A stretch of DNA of 64,000 bases from Thermoanaerobacterales bacterium (GTDB lineage Bacteria > Bacillota > Thermosediminibacteria > Thermosediminibacterales > Tepidanaerobacteraceae): NCBI GenBank assembly GCA_012840135.1, contig DUMA01000005.1, positions 62,001 to 126,000 of the forward strand, in the 5' to 3' direction. Position 1 is the first letter of the stretch, and each line of letters opens with the position of its first letter. The position numbers were made by a program, and so were the translations under genes. The notes under the pieces were generated by a model that was not told where the DNA came from, ran no database searches, and worked only from the letters and a program-made list of their open reading frames with translations. Positions 8,942 to 16,820 of this stretch are shown here, piece after piece.

Positions 8942-9577
8942 TTAGACCGGTTTAATGTTTTTCTTTATAACATATATGTCCCGTTCATTTTCAAACATCT
9001 TATATCTCAAAAAATCCACATCTACCGAAATTTTGTTCAGTTTTTTGGAGTTGTTTTTAACTGCCATTTCGATGATTTCAGCCCTCCTGTTTACGGCTGA
9101 GAGAATATCCTGGTGCTGACGTTCATTGGTTTCCTGATAAGTCTGCTGGACCTCCACAAGAGTTTCTATTTTCTTTGTGATTTGCTCCTGATATACCTCC
9201 AGTCTGGTCAGTCGACTATCTATTTTATCCTGGGTCTCTTTCAAATTTCTGATATCTGTTTGAATGTTATGTATATCGTCCTGCATAGAAGACTGAGTTT
9301 CTTTGAGGTTCCGGATATCGTCCTGCATAGAAGACTGAGTTTCCTTGAGGTTCCGGATATCGTCCTGCATGGAAGACTGAGTTTCTTTGAGGTTCCGGAT
9401 ATCGTCCTGCATAGAAGACTGAGTTTCTTTGAGGTTCCGGATATCGTCCTGCATGGAAGACTGAGTTTCTCTAAGGCTCTGGATATCTGCCTGCATGGAA
9501 GATTGGGTTTCTTTCAGATCTTTCATGTCTTCTTGGATGCGTTCGAGAACCGTTAAAATCTTATCTTCGTAAGTCAT
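8942..9577 (-). CDS. Coiled-coil protein with 14-residue repeats
   Basis: 212 residues from the ATG at 9577, which follows a GGGAGGT site; a start at 9610 lacks one. Almost the whole protein is predicted coiled coil: residues about 18-100 consist of tandem 14-residue (double heptad) units of the type IRNLKETQSSMQDD, followed by a less regular heptad region (IDSRLTRLEVYQEQITKK). No signal peptide, membrane segment or catalytic motif is visible. It lies alone on the minus strand between the two hydrogenase loci. Function unknown; a structural or scaffolding role is all that can be suggested. Confidence 0.8.
   Translation of the reverse strand: MTYEDKILTVLERIQEDMKDLKETQSSMQADIQSLRETQSSMQDDIRNLKETQSSMQDDIRNLKETQSSMQDDIRNLKETQSSMQDDIRNLKETQSSMQDDIHNIQTDIRNLKETQDKIDSRLTRLEVYQEQITKKIETLVEVQQTYQETNERQHQDILSAVNRRAEIIEMAVKNNSKKLNKISVDVDFLRYKMFENERDIYVIKKNIKPV
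9273..9524. repeat. Tandem 42-bp coding repeat, about six units
   Basis: Six consecutive 42-bp units starting at 9273, 9315, 9357, 9399, 9441 and 9483. The first four differ at only a few third-codon positions; the last two (nearest the gene start) are diverged. Each encodes one 14-residue coiled-coil unit. The near-identity suggests recent copy-number change by slippage or unequal crossover. Confidence 0.9.
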
Positions 9578-9732
9578 AATAGACCTCCCTTTACCGTGCT
9601 TTACCATCAAAAATAATTATATCTCAACATCCCTATATCGGCAATGATTATTTTCTTATTGATTTATTTGGTCATTAAATCTATATAGTAGCTGTAATTT
9701 TTTATTAATAGCTGTTATAATAATAAATATAA

Positions 9733-9744
9733 AATTGTCAACAA
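9733..9744. promoter_or_regulatory. Possible operator palindrome upstream of sensor gene
   Basis: ATTGTCAACAAT is a short palindrome (ATTGT/ACAAT) in an AT-rich 219-bp gap before the sigma-54 activator gene. It weakly resembles Rex sites (TTGTTAA...TTAACAA). No convincing -35/-10 pair was found beside it. Confidence 0.25.
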
Positions 9745-9829
9745 TTAATACTACCCTGAAAATAACTTTAATTACTCATTAGCTCTCGTGTCAGTTGGAT
9801 AAAAGTTCATTTATTAATTTTTTACGAGA

Positions 9830-12487
9830 ATGACCCTGAATATAAAGGGGGCAAAGGCCTTGCCGGGTATCGTATGGACGGAAAAAAATAAATGCAAGCA
9901 ATGTTATTCCTGTGTTCGACATTGTCCGGTCAAAGCGGTAAGAGTGAAAAACGGCCAGGCCGAGGTTTTAAGCGAAAGATGCATAGCCTGCGGCAATTGT
10001 GTAAAAGTCTGCTCCCAAAACGCAAAAACTATAGAAAGCGGCATAGAAAAAACACTGGATATTTTACATCAAAAAGAATATAAAATAGCGATTCTTGCTC
10101 CCAGCTTTCCTGCGGCTTTCACAGAAGGCATGGCAGGCAAAATCATTGCCGCTTTAAAAACCTTGGGATTTGATGAAGTATGGGAAGTGGCGGTAGGGGC
10201 CGAATTAATCGGAAAAAAATATGAGGAACTATTGAACGGCAGCTTCAAGCCTCCGCTAATTTCCAGCGCCTGTCCCGCGGTAGTCAATATCGTTGAAAAA
10301 CATTTTCCCGGCCTTATCCCCCACCTTTCACCCGTAGTCTCTCCCATGATAGCCACGGGCCGTTTGATAAAGCTGGTATATCCAAAAGCATTGGTAGTGT
10401 TCATTGGTCCATGTGTTGCAAAAAAAGATGAGATGAAACAGGTGAAAGGAGTGGATGCGGTACTCACTTTTAAAGAACTGGAAGAAATGATTTTAACAAA
10501 GAATATAGATATAACCCGTTTGGAGCCTTCATACTTTGACGGTCCATTGCCACAGAAAGCCTTCCGTGGTTTTCCGGTAAGCGGCGGGTTATTTCTTTCT
10601 TTAAAAGACCCCTTCAATTTTTCCCGCAAGACCGTGATTGTGGACAAGAAAGAAGATGTACTGCCGTGTCTTGAAAGTATAGATAGCGGAGAATATAACC
10701 CATATTTTGTGGATATTCTCATGTGCGGTGGATGTGTGGAAGGGCCGTACTTCAAGGATACAAACTATTTTGCCAGCAGGGAGAAGGTTGAGGGGTTTTT
10801 ACTGCAAGGGGATAAAAATGACAAAGACAGGGATACGGTTTCTGAATATCTGAAGCATATAAAAAATGCGCAGGAATTGGACCTCACCCGGCGTTATTCA
10901 AATAAGGCTGTTTTTTTGAAATCTCCATCGGAAGAAGATATCAGAAAAATCTTGAATTATACAAACAAGTATTCCCTACAGGATGAATTAAATTGCGGGG
11001 CATGTGGTTACAGTTCCTGTCGGGAAAAGGCTGTGGCGGTATATAACGGTATTGCCGAAATTGACATGTGCCTTCCATTTTTGCTGACAAAGGAGATAAA
11101 AGAAAAAAAACGCACTGAAGAATTTAACCGTGAAATGAATGCCATTATAGATTCGTCTTATGACGGCATATTTGTAGCCGACGGTGATGGAAAAACATTG
11201 CGCCTAAACAGGGCCTTTGCCAGATTTTTGGGAAAATCTCCCGAGAGTATCATAGGATTAAAAGCCGATGACCTTGAAAAAAGCCGCATTATATATCCAT
11301 CTTTGACAAAATTGGTGCTAAAGGAAAAACGCAGACTGACACTTATACAGGAAACCGGAACCGGAAAAAAGGTGCTGGCTACAGGCAATCCCATTTTTGA
11401 TGAGGAAGGCAGGGTAGTCCGGGTGGTCATAAACGCCCGGGATATGGCGGAACTGAACCATTTAAGCAGAGAGGCGCTGGATTTTGAGAAATTAAAAACA
11501 TATATGGAACAAAGTTCTTTAGAACGAAATCAAGGACCACTACCAAGAATAGTATCTATCAGCCCCGTGATAGAGGAACTGCTGCGAATTGCTTTGCGGG
11601 TTGCCGCGGTTAACTCTACGGTTTTAATATTGGGCGAATCCGGTGTAGGTAAAGGTCTTATTGCACGGTTTATCCATGAAAACAGTCCCAGGAAAAAAGG
11701 TCCCTTCATAAAAGTCAACTGCGGCTCCATACCCGAAAGCTTGCTGGAGTCAGAACTCTTCGGTTATGAGACCGGTGCTTTCACCGGAGCCCGACGGGAA
11801 GGTAAACCCGGCTTGATAGAACTAGCCCACAAAGGGACCCTTCTTCTGGATGAAATAGGCGATCTTCCCCTTAACCTGCAGGTTAAACTCCTGCAGGTGC
11901 TGCAGGAAAGGGAACTTACCCGCATCGGCGGCACAAAACCCATTGAAGTGGATATAAGGGTCATTGCAGTCACCAATAAAGACCTGAGAAAAATGGTGGA
12001 AGAGGGCGCTTTCAGAGAAGATTTATATTACCGCTTAAATGTGGTACCTCTGGTGGTGCCGCCATTGAGGGACAGGAAAGAAGATATAGAACCATTGATA
12101 GATTATTTTATGGCCTATTTTAATAAAAATTACGGAATGACAAAATCTATAACTGATGATGCCATGAAAGCCCTCGTTGACTATTCCTGGCCGGGCAATG
12201 TCAGGGAACTGGAAAACCTTATAGAAAGGCTTGTGGTAACCTCTGAAAGAAATTGTATAACCATTCAGGAACTTCCTGAATTTATCAGGGGTAAAAAGCC
12301 ACCATTACAAAAAATAATGGTGGAGGGAATTATGCCTCTAAAGAAAGCTCAGGAACTGGTGGAACAGCAATTGCTGGAACTGGCGGTAAAACAGTGCAAA
12401 ACCACCTATGAAATGGCGGAACTTCTAGGGGTAAACCAGTCCACCATTGTGAGAAAGCTCCAGCGATTCAAAGATAAGCAAATTTAA
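9830..12487 (+). CDS. Hydrogenase-like sensor fused to sigma-54-dependent activator
   Basis: 885 residues. Residues 15-75 are a 2x[4Fe-4S] ferredoxin (CKQCYSCVRHCP, CIACGNCVKVCS). Residues about 80-350 are a hydrogenase-like domain with altered loops: SSACPAVV near 145, GPCVAKKDE near 200, LMCGGCVEGP near 300. Then comes a four-Cys Fe-S domain (CGACGYSSC near 385), a PAS domain (about 430-540), and an AAA+ sigma-54 activator domain (Walker A GESGVGKG near 601, GAFTGA loop, arginine-finger region). The end is a Fis-type HTH (TYEMAELLGVNQSTIVRK). Such proteins use ATP to open sigma-54 promoters. The inverted repeats and -24/-12 promoter just downstream indicate that it controls hydrogenase operon 2 in response to redox state or H2 (inference). 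The ribosome binding site is weak. Confidence 0.93.
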   Translation: MTLNIKGAKALPGIVWTEKNKCKQCYSCVRHCPVKAVRVKNGQAEVLSERCIACGNCVKVCSQNAKTIESGIEKTLDILHQKEYKIAILAPSFPAAFTEGMAGKIIAALKTLGFDEVWEVAVGAELIGKKYEELLNGSFKPPLISSACPAVVNIVEKHFPGLIPHLSPVVSPMIATGRLIKLVYPKALVVFIGPCVAKKDEMKQVKGVDAVLTFKELEEMILTKNIDITRLEPSYFDGPLPQKAFRGFPVSGGLFLSLKDPFNFSRKTVIVDKKEDVLPCLESIDSGEYNPYFVDILMCGGCVEGPYFKDTNYFASREKVEGFLLQGDKNDKDRDTVSEYLKHIKNAQELDLTRRYSNKAVFLKSPSEEDIRKILNYTNKYSLQDELNCGACGYSSCREKAVAVYNGIAEIDMCLPFLLTKEIKEKKRTEEFNREMNAIIDSSYDGIFVADGDGKTLRLNRAFARFLGKSPESIIGLKADDLEKSRIIYPSLTKLVLKEKRRLTLIQETGTGKKVLATGNPIFDEEGRVVRVVINARDMAELNHLSREALDFEKLKTYMEQSSLERNQGPLPRIVSISPVIEELLRIALRVAAVNSTVLILGESGVGKGLIARFIHENSPRKKGPFIKVNCGSIPESLLESELFGYETGAFTGARREGKPGLIELAHKGTLLLDEIGDLPLNLQVKLLQVLQERELTRIGGTKPIEVDIRVIAVTNKDLRKMVEEGAFREDLYYRLNVVPLVVPPLRDRKEDIEPLIDYFMAYFNKNYGMTKSITDDAMKALVDYSWPGNVRELENLIERLVVTSERNCITIQELPEFIRGKKPPLQKIMVEGIMPLKKAQELVEQQLLELAVKQCKTTYEMAELLGVNQSTIVRKLQRFKDKQI

Positions 12488-12501
12488 TGTTTTTCCGCAT
12501 T

Positions 12502-12521
12502 TTAATGCAGGAGAGCATTAA
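12502..12521. promoter_or_regulatory. Candidate enhancer site 1 for the sigma-54 activator
   Basis: Perfect inverted repeat TTAATGC-N6-GCATTAA, centred about 158 bp upstream of the -12 element of operon 2. A second copy with the same 7-6-7 geometry lies 91 bp further on, suggesting two dimer binding sites for the Fis-type HTH of the protein encoded just before. Confidence 0.6.
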
Positions 12522-12592
12522 GGAAAGGTTTAAGACTTCTAGCTGCTGATTAAAGGTCTGAGAAAATGAGTTAATAGTGAAAGTAAATTTGC

Positions 12593-12612
12593 TTAATGCA
12601 AAGGAGCATTGA
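12593..12612. promoter_or_regulatory. Candidate enhancer site 2 for the sigma-54 activator
   Basis: TTAATGC-N6-GCATTGA: one mismatch in the arms compared with site 1. Its right half lies inside the left arm of the terminator hairpin at 12604, so binding and hairpin formation share DNA. Confidence 0.55.
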
Positions 12613-12647
12613 GAAATTTTGATGATTTCTCAATGCTCTTTATTTTT
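12604..12647 (+). terminator. Intrinsic terminator of the sensor-activator gene
   Basis: Perfect 14-bp stem (12604-12617 with 12625-12638), 7-nt loop, then TTTATTTTT. It separates the activator transcript from operon 2. Confidence 0.85.
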
Positions 12648-12661
12648 GCCGGATTGTCTTG

Positions 12662-12678
12662 TGGCATGAGGTTTGCAA
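12662..12678 (+). promoter_or_regulatory. Sigma-54 (-24/-12) promoter of hydrogenase operon 2
   Basis: TGGCAT-N5-TTGCAA matches the sigma-54 consensus TGGCAC-N5-TTGCW at all but one position, with the required 12-bp GG-to-GC step. It lies about 100 bp before the hydC2 start and directly downstream of a sigma-54 activator gene and two matching inverted repeats. Confidence 0.85.
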
Positions 12679-12779
12679 TAACTTAAGGATGATGAACCGC
12701 CATGATTGAACAAAGAAAACGCTATACTCAGTAAGTTTGATGGGTGTGTTCATCGAAACCTATAACAGGAGGGAGTAAA

Positions 12780-13367
12780 ATGCCGGATAAAAATATCTTT
12801 GATGTCAGTGACGAAGACCTCATTTGGGTGGAACAACAGGTGGATAAACACGGTAAAAAGAAGGGTGAGCTTATTCAGATTCTGAGGGATGTACAGGAAC
12901 ATTTTGGATTCATACCAAGAAAGGTCCAGGTCCGGTTGTCAGAACTTCTGGACGTGACCCTGAGCGAGATTTACAGTATCGTTACCTTTTATGCCTTTTT
13001 CTCTTTAAAACCCAAGGGGAAGTACCAGATAAGCTGCTGCAAGGGTACCGCCTGCTATGTCAGAGGAGCGGAAAAAATCATCGAAAAAATTTCCCAGTAT
13101 CTCAAAATACAACCTGGCGATACCACCGATGACGGCCTGTTTTCCCTGGATGTGATTAGATGCCTGGGAGCCTGCGGTTTGGGTCCTGTCATGATGATAA
13201 ATGATGACGTTTACGCCAGGCTCAAACCCGAAGATATAACAGGAATAATTTCCCGCTATGAACCGCCGTTCAGGGATTACAGCGAGGTGATGAGGCAGCA
13301 GCGGGAAGAGGCCAAAACAAAAGAAAAATTTGCAGTCGAACCCAGCAGGAGACTTGCACCGATTTAG
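12780..13367 (+). CDS. hydC: Bifurcating hydrogenase subunit C (NuoE-like 2Fe-2S, operon 2)
   Basis: 195 residues from the ATG at 12780, preceded by GGAGGGAG; an upstream in-frame start at 12744 would precede that ribosome binding site. NuoE family: [2Fe-2S] ligands in CKGTACYVRG and IRCLGACGLGP. Compared with the operon 1 copy it carries an additional charged C-terminal tail of about 30 residues (RQQREEAKTKEKF). It is the first gene after the sigma-54 promoter and opens operon 2. Confidence 0.92.
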   Translation: MPDKNIFDVSDEDLIWVEQQVDKHGKKKGELIQILRDVQEHFGFIPRKVQVRLSELLDVTLSEIYSIVTFYAFFSLKPKGKYQISCCKGTACYVRGAEKIIEKISQYLKIQPGDTTDDGLFSLDVIRCLGACGLGPVMMINDDVYARLKPEDITGIISRYEPPFRDYSEVMRQQREEAKTKEKFAVEPSRRLAPI

Positions 13368-13452
13368 AAAAATAGGGACAGCTCTCAAATTGAATTTTAT
13401 CATGGGTTTGATAGAAAGAACGCTTTAATTAATACGTGAAGGGAGGATCATT

Positions 13453-13764
13453 ATGGAAGGTCCAAGAGAATCTCAAAAGGCACAGGTAGTGCTTCGATAC
13501 GGCATATGCAGCATTGCGGTGGGAGCGAAAGATGTACTTACGGCCTTTCAAAAGGAGATAGAGGATAAAAATTTGAACAATGTCAGGATAAAAACCACCG
13601 GTTGTATAGGCCTCTGTTCTATGGAACCTCTGGTGGATGTTCACGTGGAAGGACTTCCGAATGTAACTTATCACCATGTAACACCGGAAATGGCAAGGGG
13701 CATCGTTTTTCACCACATTCAAAACCGCACCATAATCAATGAATGGGTAATTCCAAACGTATAG
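13453..13764 (+). CDS. Thioredoxin-like [2Fe-2S] ferredoxin of hydrogenase operon 2
   Basis: 103 residues, the counterpart of the operon 1 ferredoxin and ending in the same WVIPN motif. Visible cysteines are in YGICSIAVGAKD and TTGCIGLCSMEP, three in all. It lacks the 20-residue N-terminal helix of the operon 1 copy. A GGGAGG site precedes the ATG. It lies 11 bp before the hydB2 start. Confidence 0.85.
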   Translation: MEGPRESQKAQVVLRYGICSIAVGAKDVLTAFQKEIEDKNLNNVRIKTTGCIGLCSMEPLVDVHVEGLPNVTYHHVTPEMARGIVFHHIQNRTIINEWVIPNV

Positions 13765-13775
13765 GGGGGAGAGAA

Positions 13776-16700
13776 ATGCAATTTTACAGAAGCCATGTGC
13801 TGGTATGCGGCGGCGGGGGATGTATGTCATCTGGATGCCTCAAAGTAAAGGAAGCAATGCTTTCAGGTATTGAGCGGATGGGCCTTTCGCAGGAAATCAA
13901 AGTAGTAGTAACGGGGTGCATGGGCCCCTGTCATCTGGGCCCCATGGTGCTAGTGTATCCGGAGGGCGTGCTCTATACCAAAGTTACGCCGGAAGGCGCC
14001 GCAAAGATAGTCGAAAAACATCTCTATATGGGGGAGGTAGTGGAGGAACTGGTGGCCCGGGAACACGACGGTCGGCTTGCCCCCACGTTAAGAGAAAACC
14101 CTTTTTTCGCAAAACAGGTAAAAATTGCCCTGAGAAACACAGGCCTTATAGACCCCATGAGTACAGAGGAATATATAGCTGTTGACGGGTATAAGGCATT
14201 GACCAAAGTACTGAGTGAAATGAAACCCGAAGAAGTGATAGATGTCATTAAAAAGTCAGGCCTTCGGGGTCGCGGCGGCGCAGGGTTTTCCACGGGATTG
14301 AAGTGGAGCTTTACCGCCAGGGCTAAAGGCTATCCCAAATATGTACTGTGCAATGCCGATGAAGGAGATCCCGGCGCATTCATGGACAGAAGTGTCCTGG
14401 AAGGAGATCCCCATTCCGTGATAGAAGCCATGGCCATAGCAGGTTTCGCTGTAGGTGCAAATCAGGGGTATGTTTATGTCCGGGCAGAATACCCCCTGGC
14501 GGTGGAACGTTTGGGTCATGCCATTTCCCAGGCCAGAGAGTGGGGCCTACTGGGCAAGAATATCCTGGGGACCGGTTTTGACTTCGATCTTGATATAAAG
14601 GTGGGGGCGGGAGCCTTCGTATGCGGTGAAGAGACGGCCCTTATAGCATCGGTGGAGGGGAAGCGTGGGGAGCCCAGGCCAAAACCACCATTTCCGGCCA
14701 ACGAAGGGTATCTCGGGAAACCCACTCTTATAAACAATGTGGAGACCTATGCAAATATCTGCCCGATTATCTTGAATGGAGCCGAATGGTTTGCTTCATA
14801 CGGTACTTCCAACAATACCGGGACCAAGGTGTTCGCCCTGGCAGGAAAAATCAACAACACAGGCCTGGTGGAGGTGCCCATGGGCACGAGTCTGGGGGAT
14901 ATAATATACGATATCGGAGGAGGAATACCCGGCGGGAAAAAGTTCAAGGCTGCCCAGACCGGCGGGCCTTCCGGGGGATGCATACCCAGGGAATATTTGA
15001 ATACTCCTGTGGATTACGAGACATTGAAGGAACTGGGTACCATCATGGGTTCCGGCGGCCTTATCGTGGTGGATGAAGATACATGTATGGTGGACTTTGC
15101 AAAATTCTTCCTTCAGTTTGTGCAGGACGAATCCTGCGGCAAGTGCGCTCCATGCCGCCTGGGTACCAAGAGGATGCTGGAGATTCTGGAACGCATCACT
15201 AGAGGTGAAGGCCGCGAAGGGGATATTGAGAGGCTCATAGATACCGGCAATATCATAAAGGAAACTGCCCTGTGCGGCCTGGGGCAAACGGCTCCTAACC
15301 CGGTGCTCTCTACCATCAGATATTTTAGAGACGAGTATGAAGCCCATATAAAATACAAGAAATGCCCGGCATCGGTCTGCGCCAGCCTGTTTGATTCTCC
15401 ATGCCAGAACGCCTGTCCCGCCGGAGTGGAGGTGCCGCTTTATATAAGCGCCATAAGGCAAAAGGATTATTCCAGAGCGGTGGACATAATAAGGGAAAAC
15501 AATCCCTTCCCGGCCATTTGCGGCAGGGTGTGCAACCATCCCTGCGAGTCTAAATGTCGCAGATCCCAGATAGATGATCCTGTGGCCATAAGGGCATTGA
15601 AAAGATTTGCCGCCGACTATGATATGAAAAATCCACAAAAGCCCGTCTTGAGAGCGCTCAAAAGTAAAAAAGTGGCCATCATCGGTGCAGGTCCTTCGGG
15701 GCTTACCGCGGCCTATTACCTGGCGAGGGAAGGGTACAGTGTTACGGTATTTGAAGCTCTGCCGGTGGCCGGAGGCATGATGGCGGTAGGGATTCCCGAA
15801 TACCGGCTTCCCAGGGAGGTCCTGGCGGCGGAAATCGAGCATATAAAATCCGTCGGGGTCGAGATAAAATTGAATCAGGCCCTCGGAAGAGATTTTAGCC
15901 TGGAAGATTTAAAGAAACAGAACTTTGAAGCCATATTTATAGCTATAGGAGCCCACAGGGACATGAAGCTGGGAATCCCCGGCGAGGAACTGACTGGAGT
16001 ATTTTCAGGCGTGGAATTTTTGAGGAAAGTAAATCTAGGTTTGGAAGTACCTCTCGGGGAACGGGTAGCAGTCATAGGCGGCGGCAATGCGTCGATAGAT
16101 GCAGCGAGGACTGCTCTGAGAAAAGGAGCCGGCGAGGTTCACCTCTTTTACCGCAGGAGCAGGGAAGAGATGCCGGCTCAAAAAGAGGAAATTGAAGACG
16201 CTCTGGCCGAAGGCATAAGGTTCCACCACTACACCGCTCCGGTGGAAATCCTGGGCGACAATGGAAAGGTGGATAAAATCAGGATACAGAGGATGAGACC
16301 CGGGGAATTCGACAGAAGCGGCCGGAGAAAACCGGTCCCCATCGAGGGTTCGGAATTTACGGTGAAGGTCGACAGTGTCATCGCAGCCATAGGACAACAG
16401 CCTGATTTAAATAATATTGGGATTGAGGTAAATAAGAATATGACCCTTCAGGTAAATAAAGATACCCTGGAAACATCCCTGACCGGCGTCTTTGCCGGAG
16501 GTGACTGCGTAACTGGCCCTGCCACAGTTATAGAGGCCATAGATTTTGGGCGGAGAGCGGCACTGTCCATAGATAAATTCCTGGGAGGAGATATGTACAG
16601 GAGAAAGAGGACATATGTTAGGAAAACCGAATACGAAATTTATGAACAGCCGATGGAAAGGTACGCAGTACAAAAACTTTCTCCGGATGAGAGAACAAAG

Positions 16701-16820
16701 AGCTTTACCGAAGTGGAATGGGGTATGTCGGAAGAAATGGCATATAAGGAAGCTTGCCGCTGCTTGAGATGCGATGTTAAAGAATCCCAGGAAGGAGGGA
16801 TAAAAAATGCTGAATCTTAA
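13776..16820 (+). CDS. hydB: HydB fused to NfnB/GltD-like NADPH oxidoreductase
   Basis: 1014 residues from the ATG at 13776, which follows GGGGGGAGAG. Residues 1-540 are HydB: thioredoxin-like 2Fe-2S (VCGGGGCMSSGC, VTGCMGPCHLGP), FMN/NADH domain (GLRGRGGAGFSTGLKW near 161) and the [4Fe-4S] domain (ESCGKCAPCRLGTKRM near 451). The C-terminal ferredoxin of ordinary HydB is replaced by a glutamate-synthase-small-subunit/NfnB module: Fe-S domain (CQNACPAGVEV, ICGRVCNHPCESKC), FAD site IIGAGPSGLTAAYYLA near 635 and NADPH site VIGGGNASIDAARTA near 766, ending with CRCLRCD. The fusion could link NAD(H), NADP(H) and ferredoxin. I recall similar fusions in Stn/Nfn-type acetogen transhydrogenases. Confidence 0.93.
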   Translation: MQFYRSHVLVCGGGGCMSSGCLKVKEAMLSGIERMGLSQEIKVVVTGCMGPCHLGPMVLVYPEGVLYTKVTPEGAAKIVEKHLYMGEVVEELVAREHDGRLAPTLRENPFFAKQVKIALRNTGLIDPMSTEEYIAVDGYKALTKVLSEMKPEEVIDVIKKSGLRGRGGAGFSTGLKWSFTARAKGYPKYVLCNADEGDPGAFMDRSVLEGDPHSVIEAMAIAGFAVGANQGYVYVRAEYPLAVERLGHAISQAREWGLLGKNILGTGFDFDLDIKVGAGAFVCGEETALIASVEGKRGEPRPKPPFPANEGYLGKPTLINNVETYANICPIILNGAEWFASYGTSNNTGTKVFALAGKINNTGLVEVPMGTSLGDIIYDIGGGIPGGKKFKAAQTGGPSGGCIPREYLNTPVDYETLKELGTIMGSGGLIVVDEDTCMVDFAKFFLQFVQDESCGKCAPCRLGTKRMLEILERITRGEGREGDIERLIDTGNIIKETALCGLGQTAPNPVLSTIRYFRDEYEAHIKYKKCPASVCASLFDSPCQNACPAGVEVPLYISAIRQKDYSRAVDIIRENNPFPAICGRVCNHPCESKCRRSQIDDPVAIRALKRFAADYDMKNPQKPVLRALKSKKVAIIGAGPSGLTAAYYLAREGYSVTVFEALPVAGGMMAVGIPEYRLPREVLAAEIEHIKSVGVEIKLNQALGRDFSLEDLKKQNFEAIFIAIGAHRDMKLGIPGEELTGVFSGVEFLRKVNLGLEVPLGERVAVIGGGNASIDAARTALRKGAGEVHLFYRRSREEMPAQKEEIEDALAEGIRFHHYTAPVEILGDNGKVDKIRIQRMRPGEFDRSGRRKPVPIEGSEFTVKVDSVIAAIGQQPDLNNIGIEVNKNMTLQVNKDTLETSLTGVFAGGDCVTGPATVIEAIDFGRRAALSIDKFLGGDMYRRKRTYVRKTEYEIYEQPMERYAVQKLSPDERTKSFTEVEWGMSEEMAYKEACRCLRCDVKESQEGGIKNAES

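Noticed and set aside
9273-9524. CRISPR array
   Set aside because: The 42-bp units are directly adjacent without unique spacers and encode a continuous coiled coil.
9113-9556. Plus-strand open frame of 147 codons with a repeated pattern
   Set aside because: It is the antisense of the coiled-coil repeat gene, which has the ribosome binding site and heptad pattern.
14796-15842. Long minus-strand open frame of 348 codons
   Set aside because: It lies opposite the conserved hydB fusion and shows no family resemblance; it reflects codon bias of the plus-strand gene.
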